From: Verrucomicrobiota bacterium
GTDB taxonomy: Bacteria > Verrucomicrobiota > Kiritimatiellia > SS1-B-03-39 > UBA6053
Length of the DNA stretch: 43,595 nt
Assembly (NCBI GenBank): GCA_020831625.1
Contig: JAFIGD010000044.1
Coordinates: 1 to 43,595, forward strand
Direction of reading: 5' to 3'
Each line of letters opens with the position of its first letter. Position 1 is the first letter of the stretch. The translations under genes were made by a program, and so were the position numbers. Shown here one piece after another: positions 1-7,921 of the stretch. Under the pieces are notes generated by a model, which did not search any database, was not told where the DNA came from, and saw only the letters and a list, made by a program, of their open reading frames with translations.

Positions 1-377
1 GACAAGCACGGGGGCGGCGATTCGGGCTTATGGTGACGTTTCGGGCACAGAGTCATTGCTCCCCTCCGACAAGCGGAGGGGTGGCAAACACACCGGAAAA
101 CCCGATTTCACGTCTGCGGATATCCCTTAGCTTGACGCGTATGCCCTCCGGGGTTACGGGAAACCTTAAGTTAGTGTCATTCCATAGCATCCGTGGTCTG
201 TCATCCGTGGTCTTTTTCCAACCCTGCCCCACAGCATCCACGGTCTTTTATCCGTGGTCTTTTCCCAATCAGCATCCGTGGTCTTTTATCCGCGGTCTTC
301 CCGCTCTTAGGCCGCCTCCAGCCCTCCATGCCACGGTTTTCATCCGTATCGAATTGACTTCCCACATCCCCTGGCAC
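1..377. other. Non-coding left edge with short repeats
   Basis: I see no convincing gene here. The stretch has a short hairpin near position 60 (cccctcc...ggagggg) and, from about 186, a cluster of degenerate units related to the dispersed repeat found near 34.3, 35.5, 42.6 and 43.4 kb. A reading frame is open from position 30, but its first ~116 codons are low-complexity repeat translation. I treat only its end as coding. Confidence 0.6.
186..298 (+). repeat. Cluster of ATCCGTGGTCT-type repeat units
   Basis: About six degenerate copies of the unit CATCCGYGGTCT occur within some 110 bases, separated by pyrimidine-rich spacers, one of which contains CCCTGCCCCACAG. The same words in the same order make up the core of the larger dispersed repeats at 34316, 35387, 42441 and 43413. 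This copy looks like a degenerate or internally expanded member of that family. Function is unknown. Confidence 0.7.
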
Positions 378-623
378 ATGGTTTCAACCTCAAACCCATC
401 GGCCAACCCCGTTATGGATACTGTGCTTGAAATCATCCTGGAAACTCTGGTGTCCATCCTCTGGTGGATTCTGTTGTTTCCTGTGATTCTTCTGGCCGCA
501 ACGCCTTTTATCCTCCTCGTTTCTCTGATTGGCAAACCTGAACATACCTCAAAACGGATTGCTGACAATTACCGCCTTGTTTTCGAGTTCTGGGCGGAAT
601 GGGGTTTATTTATCTTTCCCTGA
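378..623 (+). CDS. Small hydrophobic membrane protein, unknown function
   Basis: I do not recognise a family. The product is 81 residues from the ATG at 378, or 69 from the in-frame ATG at 414; neither has a clear Shine-Dalgarno. From the second methionine it has an amphipathic start, then a long hydrophobic stretch (roughly residues 24-50) that could form one long or two short membrane segments. The tail is charged and aromatic, ending in WGLFIFP. It ends 12 bases before the first GTPase gene on the same strand, so it may be the first gene of that operon. The open frame extends upstream into repeat DNA, which I exclude. The sequence shows a plausible membrane polypeptide; that it is a real gene is inference from composition and position. 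Confidence 0.45.
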   Translation: MVSTSNPSANPVMDTVLEIILETLVSILWWILLFPVILLAATPFILLVSLIGKPEHTSKRIADNYRLVFEFWAEWGLFIFP

Positions 624-635
624 TCACACCCTGTC

Positions 636-1781
636 ATGCACCCATCCAATCCCGACACCGTCCTGAAATCCGCGGAGGCACTGGCTCCGGTCATCTGGCT
701 GCTGGGCAAGGCCCAGGCGGGCAAGACCAGCGTGGTGGCGGAACTGACCGGCGCGGCGCGGGAGGATATCGGGAACGGCTTTCAGGCGACCACCCGACAG
801 GCCCGCGTCTACGCCTTTCCGCCGGAACTGCCGGTGGTCCGCTTCCTGGATACCCGGGGTCTTGAGGAAGGCGCGGCCTATGATCCCGCCGAGGACATGG
901 CGTTCGCGGAACAACAGACGCACTTGCTCCTGGCCGTGGTCCGCGCCGAGGATCAGGTGCTCGACGGCCTGTACGGAACCCTCCGCGCGGTGCGGCGGCG
1001 TCATCCGGACTGGCCGGTGCTGATCCTTCAAACCCGGGTACACGATCTCTATCCGCGCGGGGCGGATCATCCGGATCCCTATCCCTACTCCGGCACAGAG
1101 GAGGATCTGAACCGGGCGGACCTTCCGGAGGCGGCGCGACGGGCCCTGCGCGCGCAGCGGAAAGTCTTTTCCGACCTCCCCGGCGCGGCGGCGCGCTTTG
1201 TGGTGGTGGATTTCACCGCGCCGGAAGCCGGCTTCACCCCGGTCAATTTCGGGGCCGAAGCCCTCTGGGACGCCCTGGAGGCGGTGCTGCCGGAGGTGCA
1301 TGCGCGTCTCTTCCGGGGCGGGGATCCCGGCGAGGCGGCCCGGCGGCAGGTGATCCTGCCCTGGTCCCTCGCGGCGGCGGCGGCGGACGCGGTGCCGCTC
1401 CCCGTTTTGGGCGGTCTGGCCTCCTCCGGCGTACAGGCGCGCATGGTGGTGCTCATCGCGGAGCGCTTCGGGCTGCGCAGTGACCGCGAAATCTGGCTGC
1501 GGTTCATCCGGCTGCTCGGCGGCGCCTTCGCGCTGCGCTACGCGGCGAAATTTCTGATCCGCCAGGCCCTGAAGCTGATTCCGGGCGCGGGGAGCGCCGC
1601 CGTGGCCGTGTGGAGTTTCGGCGTGACCTATGCCCTGGGCGAGGCGGCGGTGTATTTTTGCCGGGAAGTCTCAAAAGGGCGCGAACCCGACCGGGAGACG
1701 CTGCGGCGCACCTACGCGGAACAATTGGCGAAGGCACGGGAGGTTTGGGCCGAGCGTTCCAAACAGGAGGGCGGCATATGA
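636..1781 (+). CDS. GTPase with C-terminal DUF697-like membrane domain
   Basis: The 381-residue protein has a P-loop at residues 24-32 (GKAQAGKTS) and a G3-type DTRG at 72-75. The expected N/TKxD G4 motif is missing; at that place it has QTRVHDLYP, similar to the TxxHxxYP variant I associate with this group of GTPases. The C-terminal part (about 235-360) is Ala/Gly-rich and hydrophobic with a GAGSAAVAVW stretch, resembling the DUF697 domain of YcjF-like proteins. It should be a membrane-associated GTP-binding protein; the cellular role is not known. Its stop overlaps the next GTPase start (ATGA), indicating translational coupling. The start has no obvious ribosome binding site but may be coupled to the small gene upstream. 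Confidence 0.8.
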   Translation: MHPSNPDTVLKSAEALAPVIWLLGKAQAGKTSVVAELTGAAREDIGNGFQATTRQARVYAFPPELPVVRFLDTRGLEEGAAYDPAEDMAFAEQQTHLLLAVVRAEDQVLDGLYGTLRAVRRRHPDWPVLILQTRVHDLYPRGADHPDPYPYSGTEEDLNRADLPEAARRALRAQRKVFSDLPGAAARFVVVDFTAPEAGFTPVNFGAEALWDALEAVLPEVHARLFRGGDPGEAARRQVILPWSLAAAAADAVPLPVLGGLASSGVQARMVVLIAERFGLRSDREIWLRFIRLLGGAFALRYAAKFLIRQALKLIPGAGSAAVAVWSFGVTYALGEAAVYFCREVSKGREPDRETLRRTYAEQLAKAREVWAERSKQEGGI

Positions 1782-3253
1782 CCCTGCGCGGCGGCGTCTA
1801 CTGGTGGCGCGAGGGCCTGCTGGCGTTTGCCTGGCTGCTGCCGCTGCTGGTGCCGTACGGCGCGGGCCTCTGGTGGCTGTACCAGGAGAACGCCCTGCTG
1901 GCATGGATGGGGGCGATGGCCGGAATCTCCCTCATCCTTTGGGGAATCGGTCGCCTCAGCCGGCGGCGGGGCAGCGGCGTGGTGATGCAGGCGACGGATA
2001 TCAATGCGGCGGAGGCGGAACGGCGGGCGCGGGAGGGATTAAGCGAACTCATGGAATCGGTGCGGGCGGAGGATTTGGCCAACACCCGCACGGTGGAGCG
2101 GCTGGTGCGGGAAAGCCTTGTCTGTGTGGCCTCGGCCTGGCATCCGGGCCGCAAACGGGCGGAATTGCGTTTCACGGTTCCGGAGGGCCTGGCCCTGCTC
2201 GAACATCTGGCGGGCCGTCTCCAAATCGCCATCCACGAGGATCTGCCCGCGCTGGAACAGGTGAAAATTTCACACGTGGTGGGCGTGCAGGATCACCTGC
2301 GCCCGGCGCGGTCTCTGTGGAATCTCTATCGCGCGGGACGCTTTCTGTTCAATCCGGTCGGCGCCACCGTGGTGGAACTGCGGCGGGGGGTGCTCCAGGC
2401 CATGACCCCGCTGCTGATGGATTCGATGAAACGCACCGCCGGCGCCCTGTTGGTCCGCGAGGTGGGCGAGGCCGCGATTCTGCTCTACTCCGGCCGCTTG
2501 TCCACCGTGAATCGGGACCACCATCAGCGCATGCGGACCGCGCCGGAGGTGGAGACGGGGCCGCTGCTGGTGATGCTGGCGGGTCAGGCCAATTCCGGCA
2601 AATCCAGTGTGATCAACGCGCTCTCGGGCCGCGACCGGGCGGTCACGCATTCCCTCCCCTGCGCGGAGGGCTTTCAGGCCTACGCCCTGGAGGAGGAGAC
2701 GGCGGGAGAGCTGCTGCTGGTGGATTCGCCCGGCCTTCCCGCGGTTGCAGACAAAACCTGGCTGCGGGAAGTCAGCCGCGCGGATGTGATCCTCTGGGTG
2801 GCGGCCGCGCACCGGGCCGACCGACAGCGGGACGAGGAGGGCATGCGGGCCCTGCACAAGGTGTTTGAGCAGGCGGTGCGCCGCCGCAGACCCCCGATTC
2901 TGGGCGTGTTGACCCATGTGGACCGTCTCGACCCCGCCCGCGAATGGGATCCGCCCTATGATGTCGAGCGGGGCGAACGCCAGAAAGAACAGAACATGCG
3001 GACCGTGCGCGCGGATCTGGCCGAAAAACTCAATCTCTCCCCGGACGCCCTGGTGTGCATGATGACCGAATCCCCGGACACCGCCTGGAACGTCGCCGAA
3101 TTCTGGAAACGACTCTACCAGGAGCTGCCCGCCGCCGGACAAAGCCGCCTCGAACGCCTCATCCACCACCGCTCCCATGTCCGCGGATTGCGCAAAGCGG
3201 CTCGCACCGTGCCCGGAATCGTCCGCCAGGCCCGGCGGCTTCTGAAGAAGTGA
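1778..3253 (+). CDS. Membrane-anchored GTPase (second of a pair)
   Basis: I start this 491-residue protein at the ATG at 1778, which overlaps the previous stop and follows AGGAGG at 1766. Two membrane segments (about 12-35 and 40-58) form an N-terminal hairpin. A long charged region follows, then an Era/TrmE-like G domain: P-loop 269-277 (GQANSGKSS), DSPG at 316-319 and THVD at 379-382 as a G4 variant. The tail is basic (Arg/Lys-rich to residue 491). The arrangement suggests tethering to the inner membrane with the GTPase in the cytoplasm. Together with the preceding GTPase it may form a hetero-oligomeric pair. Function is unknown; a dynamin-like or stress-response role is possible but unsupported by the sequence. 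Confidence 0.8.
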   Translation: MTLRGGVYWWREGLLAFAWLLPLLVPYGAGLWWLYQENALLAWMGAMAGISLILWGIGRLSRRRGSGVVMQATDINAAEAERRAREGLSELMESVRAEDLANTRTVERLVRESLVCVASAWHPGRKRAELRFTVPEGLALLEHLAGRLQIAIHEDLPALEQVKISHVVGVQDHLRPARSLWNLYRAGRFLFNPVGATVVELRRGVLQAMTPLLMDSMKRTAGALLVREVGEAAILLYSGRLSTVNRDHHQRMRTAPEVETGPLLVMLAGQANSGKSSVINALSGRDRAVTHSLPCAEGFQAYALEEETAGELLLVDSPGLPAVADKTWLREVSRADVILWVAAAHRADRQRDEEGMRALHKVFEQAVRRRRPPILGVLTHVDRLDPAREWDPPYDVERGERQKEQNMRTVRADLAEKLNLSPDALVCMMTESPDTAWNVAEFWKRLYQELPAAGQSRLERLIHHRSHVRGLRKAARTVPGIVRQARRLLKK

Positions 3254-3279
3254 GACAGGAGCGCGGATCTCCGTATCTG

Positions 3280-4038
3280 CTAAACGGCCCGGGCGAGCCA
3301 TGACACAAAGAGCAGGCTGACCGCGATTTCGGTCCATCCGACGTGTTTGGGCGATTTAACCGGCAGAAAAGACCAAACACCCGCGCGCAGGGCCAGAAGA
3401 AGAAACAGAACCACCGCGCCGGGCGGCGCCTCCAGTACCAGGAGGGCGGACGGGATCGCGGCATGCAGGAAGATCATTTCATCGCGGCGGTGGACTCCAC
3501 CGGTATATCTGCGGATTTGACAGCGCACAAACAGGATGGCGGATACACTCTTGAGGGCAAGCAGTCCCGCCAGCAGCCAAGCAAGTCCCCGGGCATGTCC
3601 GCCGGCAATGACGATGGCGGCGGTTGGGCTGGCGAGAGCGATTGCGGCCGCCAGTTCGGGTGCCAGTGTGCGTGTGTGTCCCTGATCCTGCTTCCATAAT
3701 GTCCACATCACAAGCGGCGCGGCGTAAAGAAAGGGCAGGAATGCGGTCGGGGGGACCCACAAAAGCGCGATGAAAAGAAAAATCGCGCCGGTCAGTCCGG
3801 TGATGAACACGAAGCGGCGCACGCGCTGCCCTTCGGGATCGGGATGACGGACACGGCGGGCGCGGAGCAGCCGCAAAGCCGGAGTTCGCAAAAGAAACCC
3901 GCAAAAAGAAACCACCGCAAGACAGAAACCGCCCAAAGTTGGCCCAATCAGAAGACCCAGCAGCAGAGGCTCTGCAATCATTCCCCAGCTTCCATGTTCG
4001 GCGGGAAGCAAAACGCCGCGGGTTTTTTTCGCAGGCAT
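3280..4038 (-). CDS. YwiC-like multi-pass membrane protein
   Basis: The 252-residue protein carries the family hallmark near the N-terminus, PAEHGSWGM at residues 12-20, followed by about seven hydrophobic segments. This matches YwiC-like proteins (Pfam YwiC), whose molecular function is not established. In Bacillus subtilis the family member lies beside nitrate-respiration genes. Here the gene overlaps the stop of an Rrf2 regulator by one base (TGATG), so the two are co-transcribed and the regulator probably controls this gene. A role tied to anaerobic or redox physiology is inference from that pairing. Confidence 0.85.
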   Translation of the reverse strand: MPAKKTRGVLLPAEHGSWGMIAEPLLLGLLIGPTLGGFCLAVVSFCGFLLRTPALRLLRARRVRHPDPEGQRVRRFVFITGLTGAIFLFIALLWVPPTAFLPFLYAAPLVMWTLWKQDQGHTRTLAPELAAAIALASPTAAIVIAGGHARGLAWLLAGLLALKSVSAILFVRCQIRRYTGGVHRRDEMIFLHAAIPSALLVLEAPPGAVVLFLLLALRAGVWSFLPVKSPKHVGWTEIAVSLLFVSWLARAV

Positions 4039-4493
4039 CAGTCTTTCCTCTCCACCCGCAGGGCCTGCAGGAAGGCTTCTTCCGTCTCAATGCGCCCGGC
4101 AATGTCGGCCAGGCTTTCACCGCTGAACATGTTTAAGATACAAGCCCGGGCCGCCTCCCACTGCGAATGAAGGGCACAGGGTGCAAGGCTTGAACACGCG
4201 TCAAATCCAAGAACACAGGAACGCAGGAAATGAGGCCCCTCCAGTGCGTCAATCACCAGAAGCGCATTCAGTTCAGACGCGGGTCTTTGCAGCGCAACCC
4301 CGCCGGCCGCTCCCCGGGAGGAGATGAGGATGTCCGCTTTGCCCAAATCATGGAGAATTTTGGTGAGAAAATGAAAAGGGATGTTCAGCCGATCCGAAAT
4401 TTCCTGAATCGGCGTAAAGGCCCGGTCGGAATCATGAAGAGCAAGATACAGAACCGCCCGGAGACCGTGAAGACAGCGCTTTGATAAAAACAT
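4038..4493 (-). CDS. Rrf2-family transcriptional regulator
   Basis: The product is 151 residues with an N-terminal winged helix (about 10-65, including the SSRGAAGG wing), typical of IscR/NsrR/RirA. Three cysteines, C93, C100 and C106, are spaced C-x6-C-x5-C, close to the iron-sulfur ligand pattern of Rrf2 sensors, so a redox- or NO-sensing [Fe-S] cluster is likely. The start is supported by GGGGGA about 4-11 bases upstream. A perfect 13-bp inverted repeat containing a TATAAT box lies 34-67 bases upstream and is the obvious autoregulatory operator. The gene precedes ywiC in the same transcript. The signal sensed cannot be told from the sequence. Confidence 0.92.
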   Translation of the reverse strand: MFLSKRCLHGLRAVLYLALHDSDRAFTPIQEISDRLNIPFHFLTKILHDLGKADILISSRGAAGGVALQRPASELNALLVIDALEGPHFLRSCVLGFDACSSLAPCALHSQWEAARACILNMFSGESLADIAGRIETEEAFLQALRVERKD

Positions 4494-4526
4494 ATCCCCC
4501 GATTACACCAAAAAGGAATGAAGAAC

Positions 4527-4560
4527 AATTATATTCAGACTTTTTTATCTGAATATAATT
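4527..4560 (-). promoter_or_regulatory. Operator/promoter of the Rrf2-ywiC operon
   Basis: Two perfect 13-bp arms (AATTATATTCAGA at 4527-4539 and its complement at 4548-4560) flank an 8-base T-rich spacer. The gene-proximal arm contains TATAAT on the minus strand (4529-4534), a good -10 box giving a leader of about 30 bases before the ATG at 4493. Rrf2 proteins bind such dyads, so repression by occlusion of the -10 is the simplest reading. No good -35 is visible. Confidence 0.7.
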
Positions 4561-4589
4561 TTCCCGAAATTTACGCCTTAACAGGACAC

Positions 4590-4730
4590 TCAATCCAGAT
4601 ACGGCACATCATACTGCCGAATCAGCCGGTCATACGTGATGACTGCGGCACCCACCTGAAAAGCTGTCGCCACAATCAGTCGGTCAAACGGATCCGCGTG
4701 ATGGTCCGGCAAACGGGAGGAGGACTCAAA
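4590..4730 (-). pseudogene. Remnant of a VapC-type PIN toxin (3' end only)
   Basis: The last ~44 codons read RLPDHHADPFDR, then an Ala-rich helix, then VITYDRLIRQYDVP. This is the characteristic C-terminal third of VapC PIN-domain RNases (H-x-D-P-F-D-R and T-x-D motifs). The N-terminal two thirds, with the first catalytic Asp, are absent, and upstream sequence switches directly to the intergenic repeat at 4749-4812. No antitoxin partner is present. It is a decayed toxin gene whose 5' part was lost by deletion or repeat insertion. Confidence 0.75.
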
Positions 4731-4748
4731 ATTAACCTCACAGGAACA

Positions 4749-4812
4749 GAAATTTTCGACCGGATAACAGGATGGCCAGGATCGTGCCTCTTTCATCATG
4801 TTGATCTGAAGT
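4749..4812 (-). repeat. Intergenic repeat, copy 1 (inverted to 5028-5090)
   Basis: Read on the minus strand this contains AGATCAACATGAT, then CATCCTGTTATCC and GTCGAAAA. The same order of words occurs on the plus strand at 5028-5090. The two copies are imperfect and in opposite orientation, and similar strings are common intergenic repeats in many genomes. This copy abuts the broken vapC remnant. Confidence 0.6.
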
Positions 4813-5027
4813 CTCAAGGATCCGCCCTTTATTAGATTTTGCCTTTTTCTTTAGAAAGTAAAGAAGCTGTCCTGCATGTATACCAAGGTTTTCCGAGGTT
4901 TCTCAGGTGCTCGTTCGTCCATCTTGGCGATACAAAAGGCATTATGCAAATTTTAAACTCAAGTCAGCCGATCAGCAAACAAAATATCCGCACCCAAGGC
5001 CGACATATTTCCAGTAATGTTTTTTAG
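4813..5027. other. Spacer without recognised genes
   Basis: This AT-rich stretch lies between the two inverted repeat copies. Short open frames on both strands have no recognisable protein character and no ribosome binding sites. I see no tRNA fold or terminator. Confidence 0.5.
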
Positions 5028-5090
5028 ATAAACATGATAAGATCCCGATCATCCTGTTATCCTGTCAAAAAATGGGGAAAGTCCTGTTTT
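5028..5090 (+). repeat. Intergenic repeat, copy 2
   Basis: Contains AGATAAACATGAT, GATCATCCTGTTATCC and TGTCAAAAAATGGGG, and pairs as an imperfect inverted copy with 4749-4812. It sits about 75 bases before the polyamine operon start. Confidence 0.6.
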
Positions 5091-5165
5091 TCTCACGGTG
5101 TGTGAATCCGATTCGCCACAAGGATTTGATAGACGGCGGGGAGGGTCTTTGCTAAAGAATGCATT

Positions 5166-6377
5166 ATGAACCCTGAACCCAAACATGTCCTGATCATCGG
5201 CGCCGGCGGCGTCGGCCGTGTCGTCGTCCACAAATGCGCCCAGGTGCCGGAGGTCTTCGGCAAAATCACCCTGGCCAGCCGCACCAAAGCCAAGTGCGAT
5301 CAAATCGCGGCGGAAATCGATTACCCAATCGATACACGCGCGGTGGATGCCGACAATGTCGCCGAAACCGTGGCCCTCATGCGGGAAATCAAACCCGATC
5401 TGCTCATCAACGTCGCCCTGCCCTATCAGGACCTCACCCTGATGGAGGCCTGCCTCGAAGCCGGGGTTCACTACATTGACACCGCCAACTACGAGCCGAA
5501 AGACGAAGCCCGCTTTTCCTACGAATACCAGTGGCCCTACCATCAGCGCTTCAAAGATGCCGGCCTCATGGCCCTCCTCGGCAGCGGCTTCGACCCAGGG
5601 GTCACCAACGTCTTCAGCGCCTACGCCCTCAAACATTACTTCGACGAAATTCACTACATCGACATTCTCGACTGCAACGCCGGCGATCACGGGCTGCCCT
5701 TCGCCACCAACTTCAATCCCGAAATCAACATCCGGGAAATCACCGCCAAAGGCCGCTATTGGGAGGCGGGGGAATGGAAAGAAACCGACCCCCTCGAATG
5801 GCACCGCCCCTATGACTTCCCGGTTGTCGGCGAAAAAGAAATCTACCTCCTCTATCACGAGGAAATGGAGTCGCTGGTCAAACACATCCCCGGCCTCAAG
5901 CGCATCCGCTTCTGGATGACCTTCGGACAGAAATACATCACCCACCTCAACGTTCTGCAGAATGTGGGCATGACCTCCATCGAACCGATCGACTTCCAGG
6001 GTCAAAAAATCGTTCCCATCGAATTTCTCCGCGCGGTGCTCCCTGATCCGGCATCCCTCGGTCCGCTGACCAAAGGCAAAACCGTGATCGGCAACATCAT
6101 CGAGGGCATCAAGGACGGCAAAAAACGGAAGATTTACATCTACAACGTCTGCGACCACGAGGAATGCTACGCGGAGGTGAAATCGCAGGCCATTTCCTAC
6201 ACCACCGGAGTCCCGGCCATGATCGGCGGCAAAATGCTCGCCACCGGCGCCTGGATGAAACCGGGGGTCTGGAACATGGAGCAAAATGATCCCGATCCGT
6301 TCATGGATGCCCTCAACCAACACGGCCTGCCCTGGGAGGTTGTGGAACTCGATCCCGATTCGCCCCCGGTCTGGTAA
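5166..6377 (+). CDS. Carboxynorspermidine synthase (saccharopine dehydrogenase family)
   Basis: The 403-residue protein has the N-terminal Rossmann motif IGAGGVG (11-17) and the family landmarks INVALPYQDL, HYIDTANYE and GSGFDPGVTNVF. It matches bacterial carboxynorspermidine/carboxyspermidine dehydrogenases, which reductively condense aspartate semialdehyde with a diamine using NAD(P)H in the cytoplasm, in an S-adenosylmethionine-independent route to (nor)spermidine. Length is normal for the family. It opens a run of six genes ending with the potABCD polyamine importer, strongly supporting a polyamine role. The decarboxylase that completes the pathway (nspC) is not in the window. No Shine-Dalgarno is evident at the ATG; a GGGAGG at 5138 is too far away. 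Confidence 0.9.
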   Translation: MNPEPKHVLIIGAGGVGRVVVHKCAQVPEVFGKITLASRTKAKCDQIAAEIDYPIDTRAVDADNVAETVALMREIKPDLLINVALPYQDLTLMEACLEAGVHYIDTANYEPKDEARFSYEYQWPYHQRFKDAGLMALLGSGFDPGVTNVFSAYALKHYFDEIHYIDILDCNAGDHGLPFATNFNPEINIREITAKGRYWEAGEWKETDPLEWHRPYDFPVVGEKEIYLLYHEEMESLVKHIPGLKRIRFWMTFGQKYITHLNVLQNVGMTSIEPIDFQGQKIVPIEFLRAVLPDPASLGPLTKGKTVIGNIIEGIKDGKKRKIYIYNVCDHEECYAEVKSQAISYTTGVPAMIGGKMLATGAWMKPGVWNMEQNDPDPFMDALNQHGLPWEVVELDPDSPPVW

Positions 6378-6386
6378 TCCCGCGTC

Positions 6387-7913
6387 ATGACCCCGCGCCC
6401 CGCGATTCAACAGAACATCCTGATCCTGTCGATCGCGGTCACGGTGATTCTCTTGCTGCTGAGCGGCTCGCTGGCCGCCTGGTCCGCCCAGCGCGAGCGC
6501 ATCTCCCGCTTCCGGACCGTCCTCGAACGCGCCGCCGGCACCCGAACCGAAGTCCCCGAAGCCTCCGGTTCCCGGGATGCCGAACCACAACTCGAAACCC
6601 TCCTGACCGCCTACACCTCGGTCGATGAGGTTTCCGCCTCCCGAAACCGCCGGTTTTTCTGGGGGGCGGTGCTTTCCCTCCTCGTCGGCGCACTGACCTG
6701 GTCCCGGCTCAGAGCCCTGACCGCCCCCCGGCAGGAACTCCTCGACGCCAACGAACGCGTGCAGAAAGGCGAAATCCGGAATCCGATTTTCCTTCCCGCC
6801 GGACATCCCTTCCTGCCGGTCGCCGAAACCGTCAACCGCCTGATCGCGGGCCTCGAAAACCAGTCCCGCATCATTTCCGAACAGCATCACCGCCAGCAGA
6901 TTCTCCTCAACAGCATCTCCGAAGGCATTCTCGTTCTCGACAACGATCTCAACATCACCGGCATCAACCCCGTCGCCGCCCAGTGGCTGGAAACCGGAAA
7001 CCCCATCCGCGCCCAGGGCAAACCGCTCTATAAACTCTGCCGCAACCCCACCCTGCTGAGCATGACCGATGATCTCCTGGCCGGGGGCGACATGAAAGAG
7101 GCCCACCTTCGCCTCGAGCGAAATGGCGAGGAGGACCGGATCGTTCAACTCCGCGGGTCGCTGCTGATCGACCGCGACCAGACCGAGGGGGTCATCATTC
7201 TCATGCAGGATGTCACCACCCTCCGCCGCCTCGAAACCCTGCGGCAGGACTTTGTCGCCAACGTCTCCCACGAACTCCGCACCCCCCTCACCTCCATCAA
7301 AGGGTATGCGGAACTGCTGACCGAAGAAACCGACGATCCGGCCGCCGTCCAAAAGTACTGCGACCGTATTCTCATGCAGTCCGAGCGCATGGTCAACATC
7401 ATCGATGACCTCCTCTCCCTTACCCGCATCGAAAGCGCGCACGGACCCGAAAGCGTCACCCGCTGCGAAATCCGTCCCCTGCTGGAGAACGTCGCCGCCC
7501 TCGTCGAGGATGCCGCGCAGCGCCGCAATCTCACCCTGATCCTCGAGGCCGAAGAAGATCTCAGCGCGGTTCTTCATGCGCCCCTCTTCGAGCAGGCGGT
7601 GCTCAATCTGGTGCAGAACGCGGTCAAATACACCCATCCCGAAACCCGCATCACCCTCAAGGCCTATCAACAGGGCGGCGACGCGGTCATCGAAGTGATC
7701 GATCAGGGCCCCGGCATCGCCCCGCAGCATCACGCCCGCCTCTTCGAACGCTTCTACCGGGTGGACAAGGCCCGCAGCCGCGCCGTCGGCGGCACCGGCC
7801 TCGGCCTCAGCATCGTCAAACACATCGCTCAACTCCACCACGGCACTGTTGACATCGAAAGCGAACTCGGCAAAGGCACCCGCTTCCGCCTGAAAGTTCC
7901 GATGGAAGGATAA
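6387..7913 (+). CDS. PhoR-like sensor histidine kinase within the polyamine operon
   Basis: The 508-residue protein has two membrane segments (about 10-32 and 90-106) enclosing a short periplasmic loop. A linker/HAMP-like stretch, a PAS domain (about 170-280), the HisKA box with phospho-acceptor His295 (VSHELRTPL) and a HATPase domain with GTGLGLSIVKHI follow. This is the PhoR/WalK architecture. It starts 9 bases after the carboxynorspermidine synthase and ends 8 bases before potA, so it is almost certainly co-transcribed with them. No response regulator is adjacent; its partner must be encoded elsewhere. Sensing of polyamines, or of an envelope condition linked to them, is inference from context. 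The periplasmic region is only about 55 residues. Confidence 0.9.
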   Translation: MTPRPAIQQNILILSIAVTVILLLLSGSLAAWSAQRERISRFRTVLERAAGTRTEVPEASGSRDAEPQLETLLTAYTSVDEVSASRNRRFFWGAVLSLLVGALTWSRLRALTAPRQELLDANERVQKGEIRNPIFLPAGHPFLPVAETVNRLIAGLENQSRIISEQHHRQQILLNSISEGILVLDNDLNITGINPVAAQWLETGNPIRAQGKPLYKLCRNPTLLSMTDDLLAGGDMKEAHLRLERNGEEDRIVQLRGSLLIDRDQTEGVIILMQDVTTLRRLETLRQDFVANVSHELRTPLTSIKGYAELLTEETDDPAAVQKYCDRILMQSERMVNIIDDLLSLTRIESAHGPESVTRCEIRPLLENVAALVEDAAQRRNLTLILEAEEDLSAVLHAPLFEQAVLNLVQNAVKYTHPETRITLKAYQQGGDAVIEVIDQGPGIAPQHHARLFERFYRVDKARSRAVGGTGLGLSIVKHIAQLHHGTVDIESELGKGTRFRLKVPMEG

Positions 7914-7921
7914 TCATCACC

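Noticed and set aside
186-298. Short CRISPR-like array of ATCCGTGGTCT units
   Set aside because: Units are too short, spacing varies from about 13 to 33 bases, and the same words occur in larger dispersed repeats.
30-377. Upstream extension of the small membrane protein frame
   Set aside because: The translation consists of the intergenic repeat (SIRGLSSV, FYPWSF, SFIRGLP) and has no ribosome binding site, so only the hydrophobic end is kept.
371-386. TGGCAC-like sigma-54 promoter
   Set aside because: The matching -12 element (TTGC) is absent; TTCAA at that place is a poor match.
5049-7841. 930-residue open frame on the minus strand opposite the carboxynorspermidine synthase and kinase genes
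   Set aside because: It is the complement of strongly biased coding DNA; its translation is Gly/Phe/Asp/Val-rich with no family character, and the plus-strand genes are certain.
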